NCBI GenBank assembly: GCA_963581435.1
Contig: CAUZOL010000002.1
Location: forward strand, 10,030-74,029
Direction of reading: 5' to 3'
DNA length: 64,000 nucleotides
Source: JABISG01 sp963581435
Lineage (GTDB): Bacteria; Planctomycetota; Planctomycetia; Planctomycetales; Planctomycetaceae
Under the pieces are notes generated by a model. That model saw only the letters and a program-made list of their open reading frames with translations. It was not told the origin of the DNA and did not search any database. This document shows positions 7,378 through 15,637 of the stretch, one piece after another (within the stretch, counting starts at the first letter, position 1; every line of letters begins with the position of its first letter). Position numbers and translations under genes: made by a program.

Positions 7378-10233
7378 ATGTCTGTCACAACAACCGATAC
7401 GGCCGCTCGGCCGCGGGCAACGTACACTCCGGCCATCGGGCCGAAGCTGAAGAAACTGTTTTATCTGGTCTGTGCGATGCTGGCGGTGATTGGGGCGAAC
7501 TCGCTCTATCTGTCCGGTGTCACCGCCGTCGATGCGATGACCGGTCGCACGTATGAAAACTGGTTCTATCAGTACATGTTTCTCGGCCATCTGGTGCTGG
7601 GACTGCTGTTTATTGTGCCGTTTCTGGTGTTCGCCATCGTCCACATGCGGAACACGTTCCGTCGGAAGAATCGGCGGGCCGTCCGCGTGGGTTATGCATT
7701 GTTCGTCGCATCCATAGCGGTGCTTCTCAGCGGTGTGCTGCTCATGCGTGTGGGTCTGCTTGACCTCAAACTGCCCGCAGCGCGCACGACGGTTTACTGG
7801 ATTCACGTCGGATCGCCGTTGCTCGCCGGCTGGTTGTATTGGCTGCATCGGCTGGCCGGACCGCCCATTCGCTGGCGGTGGGGCATGGCTTACGGTGCAG
7901 TCGTCGGTGCGGTCGTCGCGGCGATGTTGCTGTTTCACTCACAGGATCCCCGCGTCTGGAATGTGGCTGGGCCGAAGTCGGGCGAGAAGTATTTTCAGCC
8001 GTCGCTCGCCCGCACATCGACGGGCAATTTCATTCCAGCCCGCGCACTGATGATGGACGAATACTGCAAGAAGTGTCATGCCGACGTACACTCTCGTTGG
8101 GCCGACAGTGTGCACCACTTTTCTTCGTTCAATAACCCGGCCTATCTGGCGTCGGTTCGTGAGACGCGTGACGTGGTTTACAAACGCGACGGCACGGTGC
8201 AGGCATCGCGGTGGTGTGCCGGCTGCCACGACCCGGTCCCGTTTTTCAGCGGTGCGTTCGACGATCCCGATTTCGACGACGTCAAACACCAAACCGCACA
8301 CGCCGGCATCACCTGCACCACCTGTCACGCCATCACGCACATTAACAGCAACCGTGGCAACGGCGATTACACCATCGAAGAGCCGCTGCATTACCCCTTC
8401 GCCTATAGCGAAAACCCCGCGCTGCAATGGATCAATAATCAGTTGGTGAAGGCCAAGCCGTCGTTCCACAAAAAGACGTTCTTGAAGCCATTCCACAAGT
8501 CGGCAAGTGATCCGGCAATCGAGGCAGCCGACTTCTGTTCGGTCTGCCACAAGGTTCATTTGCCCAAGGAATTGAATCATTACAAAGAATTCCTGCGGGG
8601 ACAAAACCATTACGACTCGTGGTTGCTCAGCGGCGTTTCCGGACACGGCTCGCAGAGCTTCTATTTTCCGCCCGAGGCTGAAACATCCTGCAATCGCTGC
8701 CATATGCCGCTGCGAGAGTCGGGCGATTTCGGCGCGCAGTTCTTCGACGATTCCGGAAAGCTAACGGTTCACGACCACCTGTTCCCCTCGGCCAACACGG
8801 CCATTGCATGGCTGCGTGAAAAGCCCGAGGTGATTCGCGAACATCAGGAGTTTCTCAAAGGTGTGATGCGGGTCGATATATTCGGCATGAAGGAAGGCGG
8901 TCGCATTACCGGCAAACTGCACGCGCCGTTGCGGCCCGATGTCCCCGAACTGGAGCCGGGGAAAACCTATCTGTTGGAAACCGTCATCCGCACGGCGAAG
9001 ATGGGCCACCTGTTCACACAAGGCACGGCCGATTCCAACGAGGTGTGGCTCGATGTCACGGTGACGGCGGGCGAAAACGTGCTCGGTCGCAGTGGCGCGA
9101 TGGACGACCGCAAACACGTCGATCCGCGGTCGCATTTCGTCAACGCTTTTGTTCTCGACAAGGATGGCAACCGCATCGACCGCCGCAATGCGCAGGATAT
9201 TGTTGTGCCGTTATACAACCATCAGATTCCCCCCGGTGCGGGGCAAACGGTGCATTATCGACTGAGTCTGCCCGACGATCTTTCAGGGCCGATCACTGTC
9301 GATGTCAAACTGCAGTACCGCAAGTTCGACGGCATCTACATGGACTACGTTGCCCGCACCCGGCGGCCCGGCGATGTGCCGTTGCGCGGATATGTGCCGG
9401 GCAAACCGTACGTCAATAACCTGCCTATCACCACGCTTGCCCACGACAGCATTACGTTTCCCGTCGCGGGAGTTTCCGCCGACGTGAGCAACAGTACGCC
9501 CAAGGTTGAAGCCTGGATGCGATGGAACGACTACGGCATCGGGCTACTCCTCAAGGGCAAGAAGGAACTGCGTCAGGCAGCGGACGCCTTTTCTGAGGTC
9601 GAAGAGTTGGACCGGTATGACGGTCCGCTGAATCTGGCACGCGTGCTGGAACGCGAGGGCAGCCTCGACTTGGCAGTCGATGCCATTCGGCGGGCCGCCG
9701 CCTTCAAAAAACCGGCGGCTCCACCGTGGACCATCGCCTGGCTCAGCGGTGTCATCAATCGCCAGCAAAATCGGCTGAAAGAGGCGCAGGGAAACTTTGA
9801 AAAGGTGTTGACCGACCAGACGGCCGACATGCGCCGCCGTCGGTTCGATTTCAGTCTCGACTATCGCGTCCGCAATCTGTTGGGCGAAACGCTCTACGAC
9901 CGCTCGCGCGGATTCCGAACCGACAGCAACCGCCAGCAGCGAGTCGAATTGCTGCAGCAGGCCGCCGCAACCTTCGAAAAGACGCTGAAAATCGATTCCG
10001 AAAACGTGACAGCGCATGCCAACCTCGCGCAGATTTACAAAGAGTTGGGCGACACCGAAAATGAAGCCAGACATCGTGATTTGCACGATCGATTTCGCCC
10101 CGATGACACGGCACAAGGCCGTGCCGCGCGACTGGCGCGACAGAAATATCCCGCCGCGAACGACGCAGCCGACGAGCCGGTGATCTACTTGTTGAACCGG
10201 TTGGAAGAAGAGACGGCGGGGCAGGAAAAATGA
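7378..10233 (+). CDS. Membrane-bound pentaheme cytochrome c with C-terminal TPR repeats
   Basis: 951 residues. The N-terminal 190 residues contain about five hydrophobic segments (for example LFYLVCAMLAVIGANSLYL, FLGHLVLGLLFIVPFLVF and YALFVASIAVLLSGVLLM) with several His residues, resembling a membrane cytochrome b-like anchor. The exported part has five CXXCH heme c motifs: CKKCH (230), CAGCH (280), CTTCH (313), CSVCH (387) and CNRCH (438). The middle part is beta-rich and unassigned; from about 720 to 930 there are TPR-like helices. Five hemes plus a quinol-type membrane anchor suggest electron transfer between the membrane quinone pool and a periplasmic partner. The terminal acceptor or donor is not visible. 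It is followed by an FG-GAP/ASPIC protein and preceded by a small secreted Cys protein. Confidence 0.86.
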   Translation: MSVTTTDTAARPRATYTPAIGPKLKKLFYLVCAMLAVIGANSLYLSGVTAVDAMTGRTYENWFYQYMFLGHLVLGLLFIVPFLVFAIVHMRNTFRRKNRRAVRVGYALFVASIAVLLSGVLLMRVGLLDLKLPAARTTVYWIHVGSPLLAGWLYWLHRLAGPPIRWRWGMAYGAVVGAVVAAMLLFHSQDPRVWNVAGPKSGEKYFQPSLARTSTGNFIPARALMMDEYCKKCHADVHSRWADSVHHFSSFNNPAYLASVRETRDVVYKRDGTVQASRWCAGCHDPVPFFSGAFDDPDFDDVKHQTAHAGITCTTCHAITHINSNRGNGDYTIEEPLHYPFAYSENPALQWINNQLVKAKPSFHKKTFLKPFHKSASDPAIEAADFCSVCHKVHLPKELNHYKEFLRGQNHYDSWLLSGVSGHGSQSFYFPPEAETSCNRCHMPLRESGDFGAQFFDDSGKLTVHDHLFPSANTAIAWLREKPEVIREHQEFLKGVMRVDIFGMKEGGRITGKLHAPLRPDVPELEPGKTYLLETVIRTAKMGHLFTQGTADSNEVWLDVTVTAGENVLGRSGAMDDRKHVDPRSHFVNAFVLDKDGNRIDRRNAQDIVVPLYNHQIPPGAGQTVHYRLSLPDDLSGPITVDVKLQYRKFDGIYMDYVARTRRPGDVPLRGYVPGKPYVNNLPITTLAHDSITFPVAGVSADVSNSTPKVEAWMRWNDYGIGLLLKGKKELRQAADAFSEVEELDRYDGPLNLARVLEREGSLDLAVDAIRRAAAFKKPAAPPWTIAWLSGVINRQQNRLKEAQGNFEKVLTDQTADMRRRRFDFSLDYRVRNLLGETLYDRSRGFRTDSNRQQRVELLQQAAATFEKTLKIDSENVTAHANLAQIYKELGDTENEARHRDLHDRFRPDDTAQGRAARLARQKYPAANDAADEPVIYLLNRLEEETAGQEK

Positions 10234-10263
10234 TCACCGAGATCAAAAAGATTGCCGGCACAA

Positions 10264-10391
10264 GTAGCCCGCCGCTCCGACGGCGGGCCTCAAACGCCAC
10301 GGGGAATGAGCGAAGCACCGTCACACAACCCGTCGATAGCTGGTGTCTTTTTTCAAGCCAAAACTCTCCCGCCGACGGAGCGGCGGGCTAC
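10264..10391. repeat. Dispersed inverted repeat with two nested hairpins
   Basis: 24-bp arms at 10264-10287 and 10368-10391 are complementary with one mismatch. Each arm is itself a hairpin (CCCGCCG paired with CGGCGGG). The whole occupies most of the gap between the cytochrome and the next gene. An open frame passes through it upstream of ATG 10426, but the palindromic nature argues that this part is not coding. Confidence 0.85.
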
Positions 10392-10425
10392 CTTTTCGGC
10401 CGTTGATGCTATCTGGAAACCTCAA

Positions 10426-12318
10426 ATGAAACAAACATCAGATTCTGCTGAATCCGTTTCACAAACGGAAACCGAAGAAGTCCCCATCGACGATTCAATG
10501 ATCGGTACTGCACTCGTGTGGTCGGCCGCGGTTGCCGTGCTGTTGGTGATTGTCGGCACAGCCGGTCTTTGGTGGTTCAACCGACCTCTACCACCTCCAC
10601 CGATACAGCAGGCCGAGCTGACACTCCCCAAGGTGAGGCAGACGCCAGCAACGGTAACGCGACCCGAGATTCGCTTCACCGACATCACCGACGAGGCCGG
10701 CATCCGCTTTACGCATGAAAACGGTGCAACGGGCGAAAAGCTGCTGCCCGAAACGATGGGGGGCGGCTGCGCCTTCCTCGACATCGACGACGACGGCGAT
10801 CAAGATCTGCTGCTGGTCAATTCCAACCGTTGGCCCTGGGACAAACGACCGCAGGAAACGCCCGCGACCATGGCGCTCTACCAAAACGACGGAACCGGCA
10901 AGTTTACCGATGTCACGAAACAGTGGGGGCTCGACGTCTCCTTTTACGGCATGGGCGTGGCCGTTGGCGATTACGACAACGACGGCCGCGTCGATCTATT
11001 TTTCACCGCCGTCGGACCTAACCGGCTGTTCCACAACACGGGGGAACGATTCGTTGACGTAACTTCGGCCGCCGGACTGGCCGGCGGGGCGAATGATTGG
11101 GGAACTGGTTGCGGCTGGTTCGATTACGACAACGACGGCCGGCTCGATCTGTTCGTCTGCAATTACGTCCGCTGGAGCCGCGAATTCGATCTGGCACAAG
11201 AATTTCACCTAACGGGGGTCGGCCGCGGGTACGGCAAGCCGCAGGCCTTCGAGGGAAGCTACCCCCATCTCTACCACAATGATGGCGACGGCAAGTTCTC
11301 CGATGTCTCCAGGAAAACTGGCGTTCAGATTGATTATGAGGCAACCGGACAGGCGTTGGCGAAATCTCTCGGCCTCTCGTTTACCGACGTCGATGGTGAC
11401 GGACTCTTGGATATCGTCGTCACCAACGACACCGTCCGCAACTTTCTGTTTCGCAACCAGGGCGACGGCCGGTTTGACGAAATTGGTGTACCGTCCGGCA
11501 TTGGTTTGGACAACAACGGCAACGCACGCGGGGCGATGGGCATCGACGCGGCTCATTTTCGCAACAATAAAAATATCGGCATTGCCATCGGTAACTTCTC
11601 TAACGAAATGACGGCGCTCTATGTCGCCCGCGATACGAATCTGCAGTTTCGCGACGAAGCCGTTTCCAACGGTTTGGGACCGGTCACCCGGCTGGAACTT
11701 ACGTTCGGACTCTTCTTCTTCGATGCCGACCTCGACGGACGGCTCGACCTGTTTGCCGCGAACGGCCACCTCGAAGAGGACATCAACCAGGTGCAGGCAA
11801 GTCAGCATTACGAGCAGCCGCCGCAACTGTTGTGGAACAGCGGACCGGAACACCCCGATGAGTTTCTCCCGTTACCGGTCGAAAACATCGGCGAGGATTT
11901 CGCGCGGCCGATGGTCGGCCGGGGTACGTCGTTCGCCGACATCGATGGCGATGGCGACCTCGACATCCTCATCGCCGCCGTCGGCCGAGAGCCGCGATTG
12001 CTGCGAAACGATTTGCTGTCCGCAAAGAAACCCGGCCATCACTGGCTGCGTCTGAAGCTCGTCGGAAAGCAGTGCAATCGCGATGCCATCGGCAGCATGG
12101 TCGAAGTTCAACTCGGCAAACAGACGCTCAAGCAGCACGTCATGCCAACACGCAGTTATCTCTCGCAAACCGAACTCCCGGTGACCTTCGGTCTGGGACA
12201 ATCAGAGAAAGTCGATCAGATCCGCATTCGCTGGGCCGACGGAAGCACTCAGGAGATTCCTAGTCCCCAGGTCGATCGTCTGATCCGCGTCGAACAACAG
12301 TCAACGACCGAGCCATAG
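10426..12318 (+). CDS. Membrane-anchored FG-GAP/VCBS protein with C-terminal ASPIC/UnbV domain (CRTAC1-like)
   Basis: 630 residues from ATG 10426. The frame extends upstream to 10252 but runs through a palindromic repeat. One transmembrane segment lies near residues 28-48 (LVWSAAVAVLLVIVGTAGLWW). About six FG-GAP/VCBS blades follow, with loops DIDDDGDQDL, DYDNDGRVDL, DYDNDGRLDL, DVDGDGLLDI, DADLDGRLDL and DIDGDGDLDI. The C-terminus is a clear ASPIC/UnbV domain (GSMVEVQLGKQ ... RSYLSQTELPVTFGLG ... IRIRWADGSTQ). The domain order matches the CRTAC1-like family abundant in Planctomycetota. Calcium-stabilised propeller and extracytoplasmic location are expected; the ligand is unknown. It is probably functionally linked to the pentaheme cytochrome upstream. 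Confidence 0.88.
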   Translation: MKQTSDSAESVSQTETEEVPIDDSMIGTALVWSAAVAVLLVIVGTAGLWWFNRPLPPPPIQQAELTLPKVRQTPATVTRPEIRFTDITDEAGIRFTHENGATGEKLLPETMGGGCAFLDIDDDGDQDLLLVNSNRWPWDKRPQETPATMALYQNDGTGKFTDVTKQWGLDVSFYGMGVAVGDYDNDGRVDLFFTAVGPNRLFHNTGERFVDVTSAAGLAGGANDWGTGCGWFDYDNDGRLDLFVCNYVRWSREFDLAQEFHLTGVGRGYGKPQAFEGSYPHLYHNDGDGKFSDVSRKTGVQIDYEATGQALAKSLGLSFTDVDGDGLLDIVVTNDTVRNFLFRNQGDGRFDEIGVPSGIGLDNNGNARGAMGIDAAHFRNNKNIGIAIGNFSNEMTALYVARDTNLQFRDEAVSNGLGPVTRLELTFGLFFFDADLDGRLDLFAANGHLEEDINQVQASQHYEQPPQLLWNSGPEHPDEFLPLPVENIGEDFARPMVGRGTSFADIDGDGDLDILIAAVGREPRLLRNDLLSAKKPGHHWLRLKLVGKQCNRDAIGSMVEVQLGKQTLKQHVMPTRSYLSQTELPVTFGLGQSEKVDQIRIRWADGSTQEIPSPQVDRLIRVEQQSTTEP

Positions 12319-12445
12319 CAATTTTGGCCGCCACCGAAGGGGGCGATTTCCTCAATCCCGGCGACGCGCCCACGCTGAAATGCTACAATATTTTTTAACA
12401 CGACCGGCCGGTTCATTTTGCGCGTTTCTTCACAACACCTTTCGT

Positions 12446-13354
12446 ATGCCTCTGTTGTTATCGGATGTTGACATGGCCTTCTCGTTTTCACTGCTGCTGG
12501 GCGAACTGCAACGACTCCCGACGTTTCGACTGTTTGCGCTACTGGCGGTAGTCATATCGCTGGACGCAGCGCCGACCGTGGCTGCCGACATGCAATACCC
12601 GCTGGCGGTTGTTGCCGGTGCCGACGGAACTGTCTTCGTTGCCGACCGTAAACTGCCGGGCATCTGGAAGGTGACCGGCGAGACGGCCGAGGTCTATTTT
12701 CAGGGATCGAAGAAGTTTCGCACACCGCTCAATGCCGTCCGCTGTGTTGCGATCGACAAGGACGGACTGCTGCTGGCGGGCGACTCAGCCACGCGCGAAG
12801 TGTATCGATTCGACAAGGCAGGGAAACCGCAGCCGCTGACCAAAGGGGGTATCGGCATTCCCATGGCCATCGCCGTTAATGGCGACGGCGACCTGTTCGT
12901 CGGTGACCTGGAAACGCAGCGGATTTGGAAAGTGCCGGCCGCGGGCGGTGAACCCAAGGAGTTCGCCGTCGTTCCCGCGCCGCGCGGGTTGGCGTTCGAC
13001 AAACAGGGCCGGCTGTGGGTCGTTTCGCATGGCAAGAATCAACTCATCCGACTTGGCACGGACGGAAAAAGCGAAGTTGTCGCCAAGGGACGCCCGTTTC
13101 GTTTCCCGCATCAGGTGGTACTCGACGACGCCGGAACGGCCTACGTCAGCGACGGCTACTCCAAAGCCATCTGGAAAATCGCCGACGGCAAAGCACCGGA
13201 AAAGTTGGTGGAAGGCAAACCGCTCGACAACCCGGTTGGCATCGCGCTGCGTGGCAAGCAATTATTAATTGCCGACCCACGAGCGAACGCCCTGTTTGCC
13301 ATCGACGCGGAAGGCAAACTCTCGACGCTGATTCAAAGCAAACCGGCAAAGTAG
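12446..13354 (+). CDS. Secreted NHL/SMP-30-like beta-propeller protein
   Basis: 302 residues from ATG 12446; ATG 12473 is an equally plausible start. A signal peptide is visible (LFALLAVVISLDAAPTVAA). The mature part consists of repeated blades with the pattern GDLFVGDLETQRIWKV, GTAYVSDGYSKAIWKI and KQLLIADPRANALFAI, typical of NHL or gluconolactonase/SMP-30-like propellers. It ends 35 bp from the convergent methyltransferase gene. Proteins of this kind may bind or hydrolyse lactones or act as structural propellers; the metal ligands of a true lactonase cannot be established by eye. Confidence 0.78.
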   Translation: MPLLLSDVDMAFSFSLLLGELQRLPTFRLFALLAVVISLDAAPTVAADMQYPLAVVAGADGTVFVADRKLPGIWKVTGETAEVYFQGSKKFRTPLNAVRCVAIDKDGLLLAGDSATREVYRFDKAGKPQPLTKGGIGIPMAIAVNGDGDLFVGDLETQRIWKVPAAGGEPKEFAVVPAPRGLAFDKQGRLWVVSHGKNQLIRLGTDGKSEVVAKGRPFRFPHQVVLDDAGTAYVSDGYSKAIWKIADGKAPEKLVEGKPLDNPVGIALRGKQLLIADPRANALFAIDAEGKLSTLIQSKPAK

Positions 13355-13388
13355 TTGTCAGGGAAAAGGCCGAACGCAACACCATCCG

Positions 13389-14087
13389 TCAGCCACGTTG
13401 TCGCGCCGAAAAAATTGCCGCACAACCGACGACCTCTATTTCGACGTTGGCAAAGCGGTCTGTGAGGACTCGCTGTAGCTCATCGAGTGAATCGTCGGCG
13501 TTGCTGAATATGCGTTTTCGATTGTAGAGCGCCATCAACCGTCGCGCCGCAAAACCTCGGCGCACTCCGTGCGCAAGCAGCGTGGAACCGAAAATTACGC
13601 CACCCGGTTTCAAGAGATGCTGCAAGTGATCGAACGCGGCCGCTTTCGCATTCAGATCACCCGGCAAACAGTGCAGCACGTAGTTCATACCAATGGAACT
13701 GAACCGCTCGCCGTCATACGAGATCGGCTGCAGCAGATTTGCCTGCACGATTTCCGGCCGATACCGCTCAATTCGCTGCGCCGTTTGCTGCAGACAATTT
13801 GCGTTGAGGTCGAGCAACGCAATCCGCGGCGTCGCTGCGGGAAAGGTGCAGCGGTCGAGAAAGTAACCTGTCCCGACACCCACATCGAGATGATCGCCCG
13901 ACACGTTCTCACTGTACAACGCCAGCAATCGCTTGGTGGGACATTTCCAGATGAACCGATTGGAAAACCCCAACACCAGCAGATCGTAAGTTCTCAGCAC
14001 GCGCGGCGAGTAAACGTCCTGCCCGGCACGGACATCATCGGACAGGTCAGAATCGGTCAACCAACTCGCCTTGAAATACACCCACAT
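13389..14087 (-). CDS. Class I SAM-dependent methyltransferase
   Basis: 232 residues. The SAM-binding motif I is LDVGVGTGYFLD, followed by an acidic position in ALLDLNANCL (motif II) and by YVLHCLPGD and LLKPGGVIFGSTLL, which are typical of methyltransferase domain 11/25 proteins. The substrate is unknown. It is the last gene of a minus-strand run after the dehydrogenase and sulfatase genes, 44 bp after the sulfatase stop. A GC-rich hairpin lies directly before its ATG and no separate ribosome-binding site is visible, so coupling to upstream translation or a later start is possible. Confidence 0.85.
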   Translation of the reverse strand: MWVYFKASWLTDSDLSDDVRAGQDVYSPRVLRTYDLLVLGFSNRFIWKCPTKRLLALYSENVSGDHLDVGVGTGYFLDRCTFPAATPRIALLDLNANCLQQTAQRIERYRPEIVQANLLQPISYDGERFSSIGMNYVLHCLPGDLNAKAAAFDHLQHLLKPGGVIFGSTLLAHGVRRGFAARRLMALYNRKRIFSNADDSLDELQRVLTDRFANVEIEVVGCAAIFSARQRG

Positions 14088-14092
14088 TTAGC

Positions 14093-14110
14093 CGGCCCGC
14101 TCGCGGGCCG
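14093..14110. other. GC-rich hairpin before the methyltransferase start
   Basis: An 8-bp self-complementary pair (CGGCCCGC / GCGGGCCG) with almost no loop, lying 6 bases upstream of the methyltransferase ATG on the minus strand. It covers the place where a ribosome-binding site should be. It has no T run, so it is not a typical terminator. Confidence 0.6.
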
Positions 14111-14131
14111 TGTCATACAAAACGCCGCGGT

Positions 14132-15637
14132 CTACTTCTTGACCGGCACCGGCGCACCAACCGATTTTCGCCACGCCAGTAACTTGCCGTACAACTCGTC
14201 TCGTTTCGCGGGATTCGTCTCGGCAAGATTACGTCTCTCAGAAATATCTTTCTGCAAGTCGTACAGTTCGACGTGATTGTCCTCGAAGAACTCAATGAGC
14301 TTGTAACGCCCCTGCCGAATTGCGCCGGCCGGCGTCGTTCGCCACGTGCCGCGTTTCGCACTCGCTTCCAGGTATCCCGGAAAATGCCAATAGATCGCCG
14401 CGCGGTCGAGAGATGCCTTGTCGCCAGACTTCAGCAACGGCAACAAACTCTTCCCATCGAGTTGCTGTGTCGGATCGAGTTTACCGCCGGCGATTTCGAC
14501 AAGCGTTGGGTAGAAATCGAGCGTGACCACCGGCTCGGCGCATTCACTGCCCGGTTCGGCCACGTTCGGCCACCGCACAATTTGTGGCACGCGAATTCCC
14601 CCTTCGTACAGCATGCCTTTTCCGCCGCGGAGCGGGGCATTCGACGAAACGTCTTTTGCTCCCTGAATGCCCGCGGCTGCATATCCGCCCAAGCCGCCGT
14701 TGTCCGACGTGAACACCACCACCGTCTGCTCGGTGAGTTTGAGTTCGTCGAGCTTATCGAGAATGCGGCCAACGCTTTCGTCCAGGCTTTGAATCATCGC
14801 CGCGTAAACCGGATTGCGATGCCCTTTAACCGATGGCTTCTTGCGATATTTCGCGATCAATTCTTCCTTCGCCTGCAGTGGTGTGTGCACGGCGTAATGC
14901 GGCAGGTAGAGGAAGAACGGCCCCTCGCGGTTCGCCTCGATGAAGGTCAACGCTTCATCGGTCAGCCGGTCGGTGAGGTATTCGCCCTTGGGACCGTCCT
15001 TGAGTTGGCCGTTGCGATACGGGCTGAAATACGTTGCCGGTGACCCACGTTTTCCTCCTGCCACATTCAAATCGAAACCCTGTTCCGACGGCCCTTCGGT
15101 CGGCGGGCTGCCCAGATGCCACTTGCCCATGTGCGCCGTCGCATAACCAGCCTTGCGCAGAATCTCCGCCGGAGTAACATACCGAGTCGGTAAGACGGTC
15201 TTGTTTGCAACCGGCACCGTCTTGCGAAACTTTGGTTTCCCCCGCGATCCACTGCCGACGGTATAAATCCCATGGCGTGGCGTGTACTGTCCGCTCATCA
15301 AACAGGCTCGCGTCGGCGCACAATTCGGCCCGTTCGAATAAGCCGCCGTAAACCGCATCCCCTCTCGCGCCAACCGGTCAATGTTCGGCGTCTCATAGAA
15401 TCGGCTGCCGAAACATCCCACATCGGTCCAACCGAGATCGTCGGCCAGAATGAAAACAATATTGGGGCGCGGGGACTGCCGAGCTTTCGGCTGATCGGCC
15501 TGCACGACATCGGATTGCGTGAGGACACACATTACCGTCATGATGACAGCAACGGCTTGATTCAACGACAACCAGCTACGAACGGCTGTGCATGCCGCGT
15601 GAAAACGGTTTTCCGTGTCGGGCCGCAAGAGAGTCAT
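14132..15637 (-). CDS. Secreted sulfatase (Cys-type, formylglycine-dependent)
   Basis: 501 residues with an N-terminal hydrophobic export signal. It begins the catalytic domain at NIVFILADDLGWTDVGCFG (metal-binding Asp pair). The sulfatase signature CAPTR starts at Cys106, the cysteine expected to be converted to formylglycine. KWHLG and FTSDNGG further along are the other usual active-site segments. It should hydrolyse sulfate esters, most likely on polysaccharides, outside the cytoplasm. Its ATG overlaps the stop of the upstream dehydrogenase gene by ATGA, so the two are translationally coupled. Confidence 0.93.
   Translation of the reverse strand: MTLLRPDTENRFHAACTAVRSWLSLNQAVAVIMTVMCVLTQSDVVQADQPKARQSPRPNIVFILADDLGWTDVGCFGSRFYETPNIDRLAREGMRFTAAYSNGPNCAPTRACLMSGQYTPRHGIYTVGSGSRGKPKFRKTVPVANKTVLPTRYVTPAEILRKAGYATAHMGKWHLGSPPTEGPSEQGFDLNVAGGKRGSPATYFSPYRNGQLKDGPKGEYLTDRLTDEALTFIEANREGPFFLYLPHYAVHTPLQAKEELIAKYRKKPSVKGHRNPVYAAMIQSLDESVGRILDKLDELKLTEQTVVVFTSDNGGLGGYAAAGIQGAKDVSSNAPLRGGKGMLYEGGIRVPQIVRWPNVAEPGSECAEPVVTLDFYPTLVEIAGGKLDPTQQLDGKSLLPLLKSGDKASLDRAAIYWHFPGYLEASAKRGTWRTTPAGAIRQGRYKLIEFFEDNHVELYDLQKDISERRNLAETNPAKRDELYGKLLAWRKSVGAPVPVKK

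Noticed and set aside
7939..8703. 254-codon open frame opposite the pentaheme cytochrome
   Set aside because: It is antisense to a region with three clear heme motifs, with no domain of its own.
10252..10425. N-terminal extension of the FG-GAP/ASPIC gene
   Set aside because: It runs through an inverted repeat; ATG 10426 gives a clean membrane-anchor start.
14273..15043. 256-codon plus-strand frame opposite the sulfatase
   Set aside because: The sulfatase on the minus strand has full family motifs; the plus-strand frame is its shadow.
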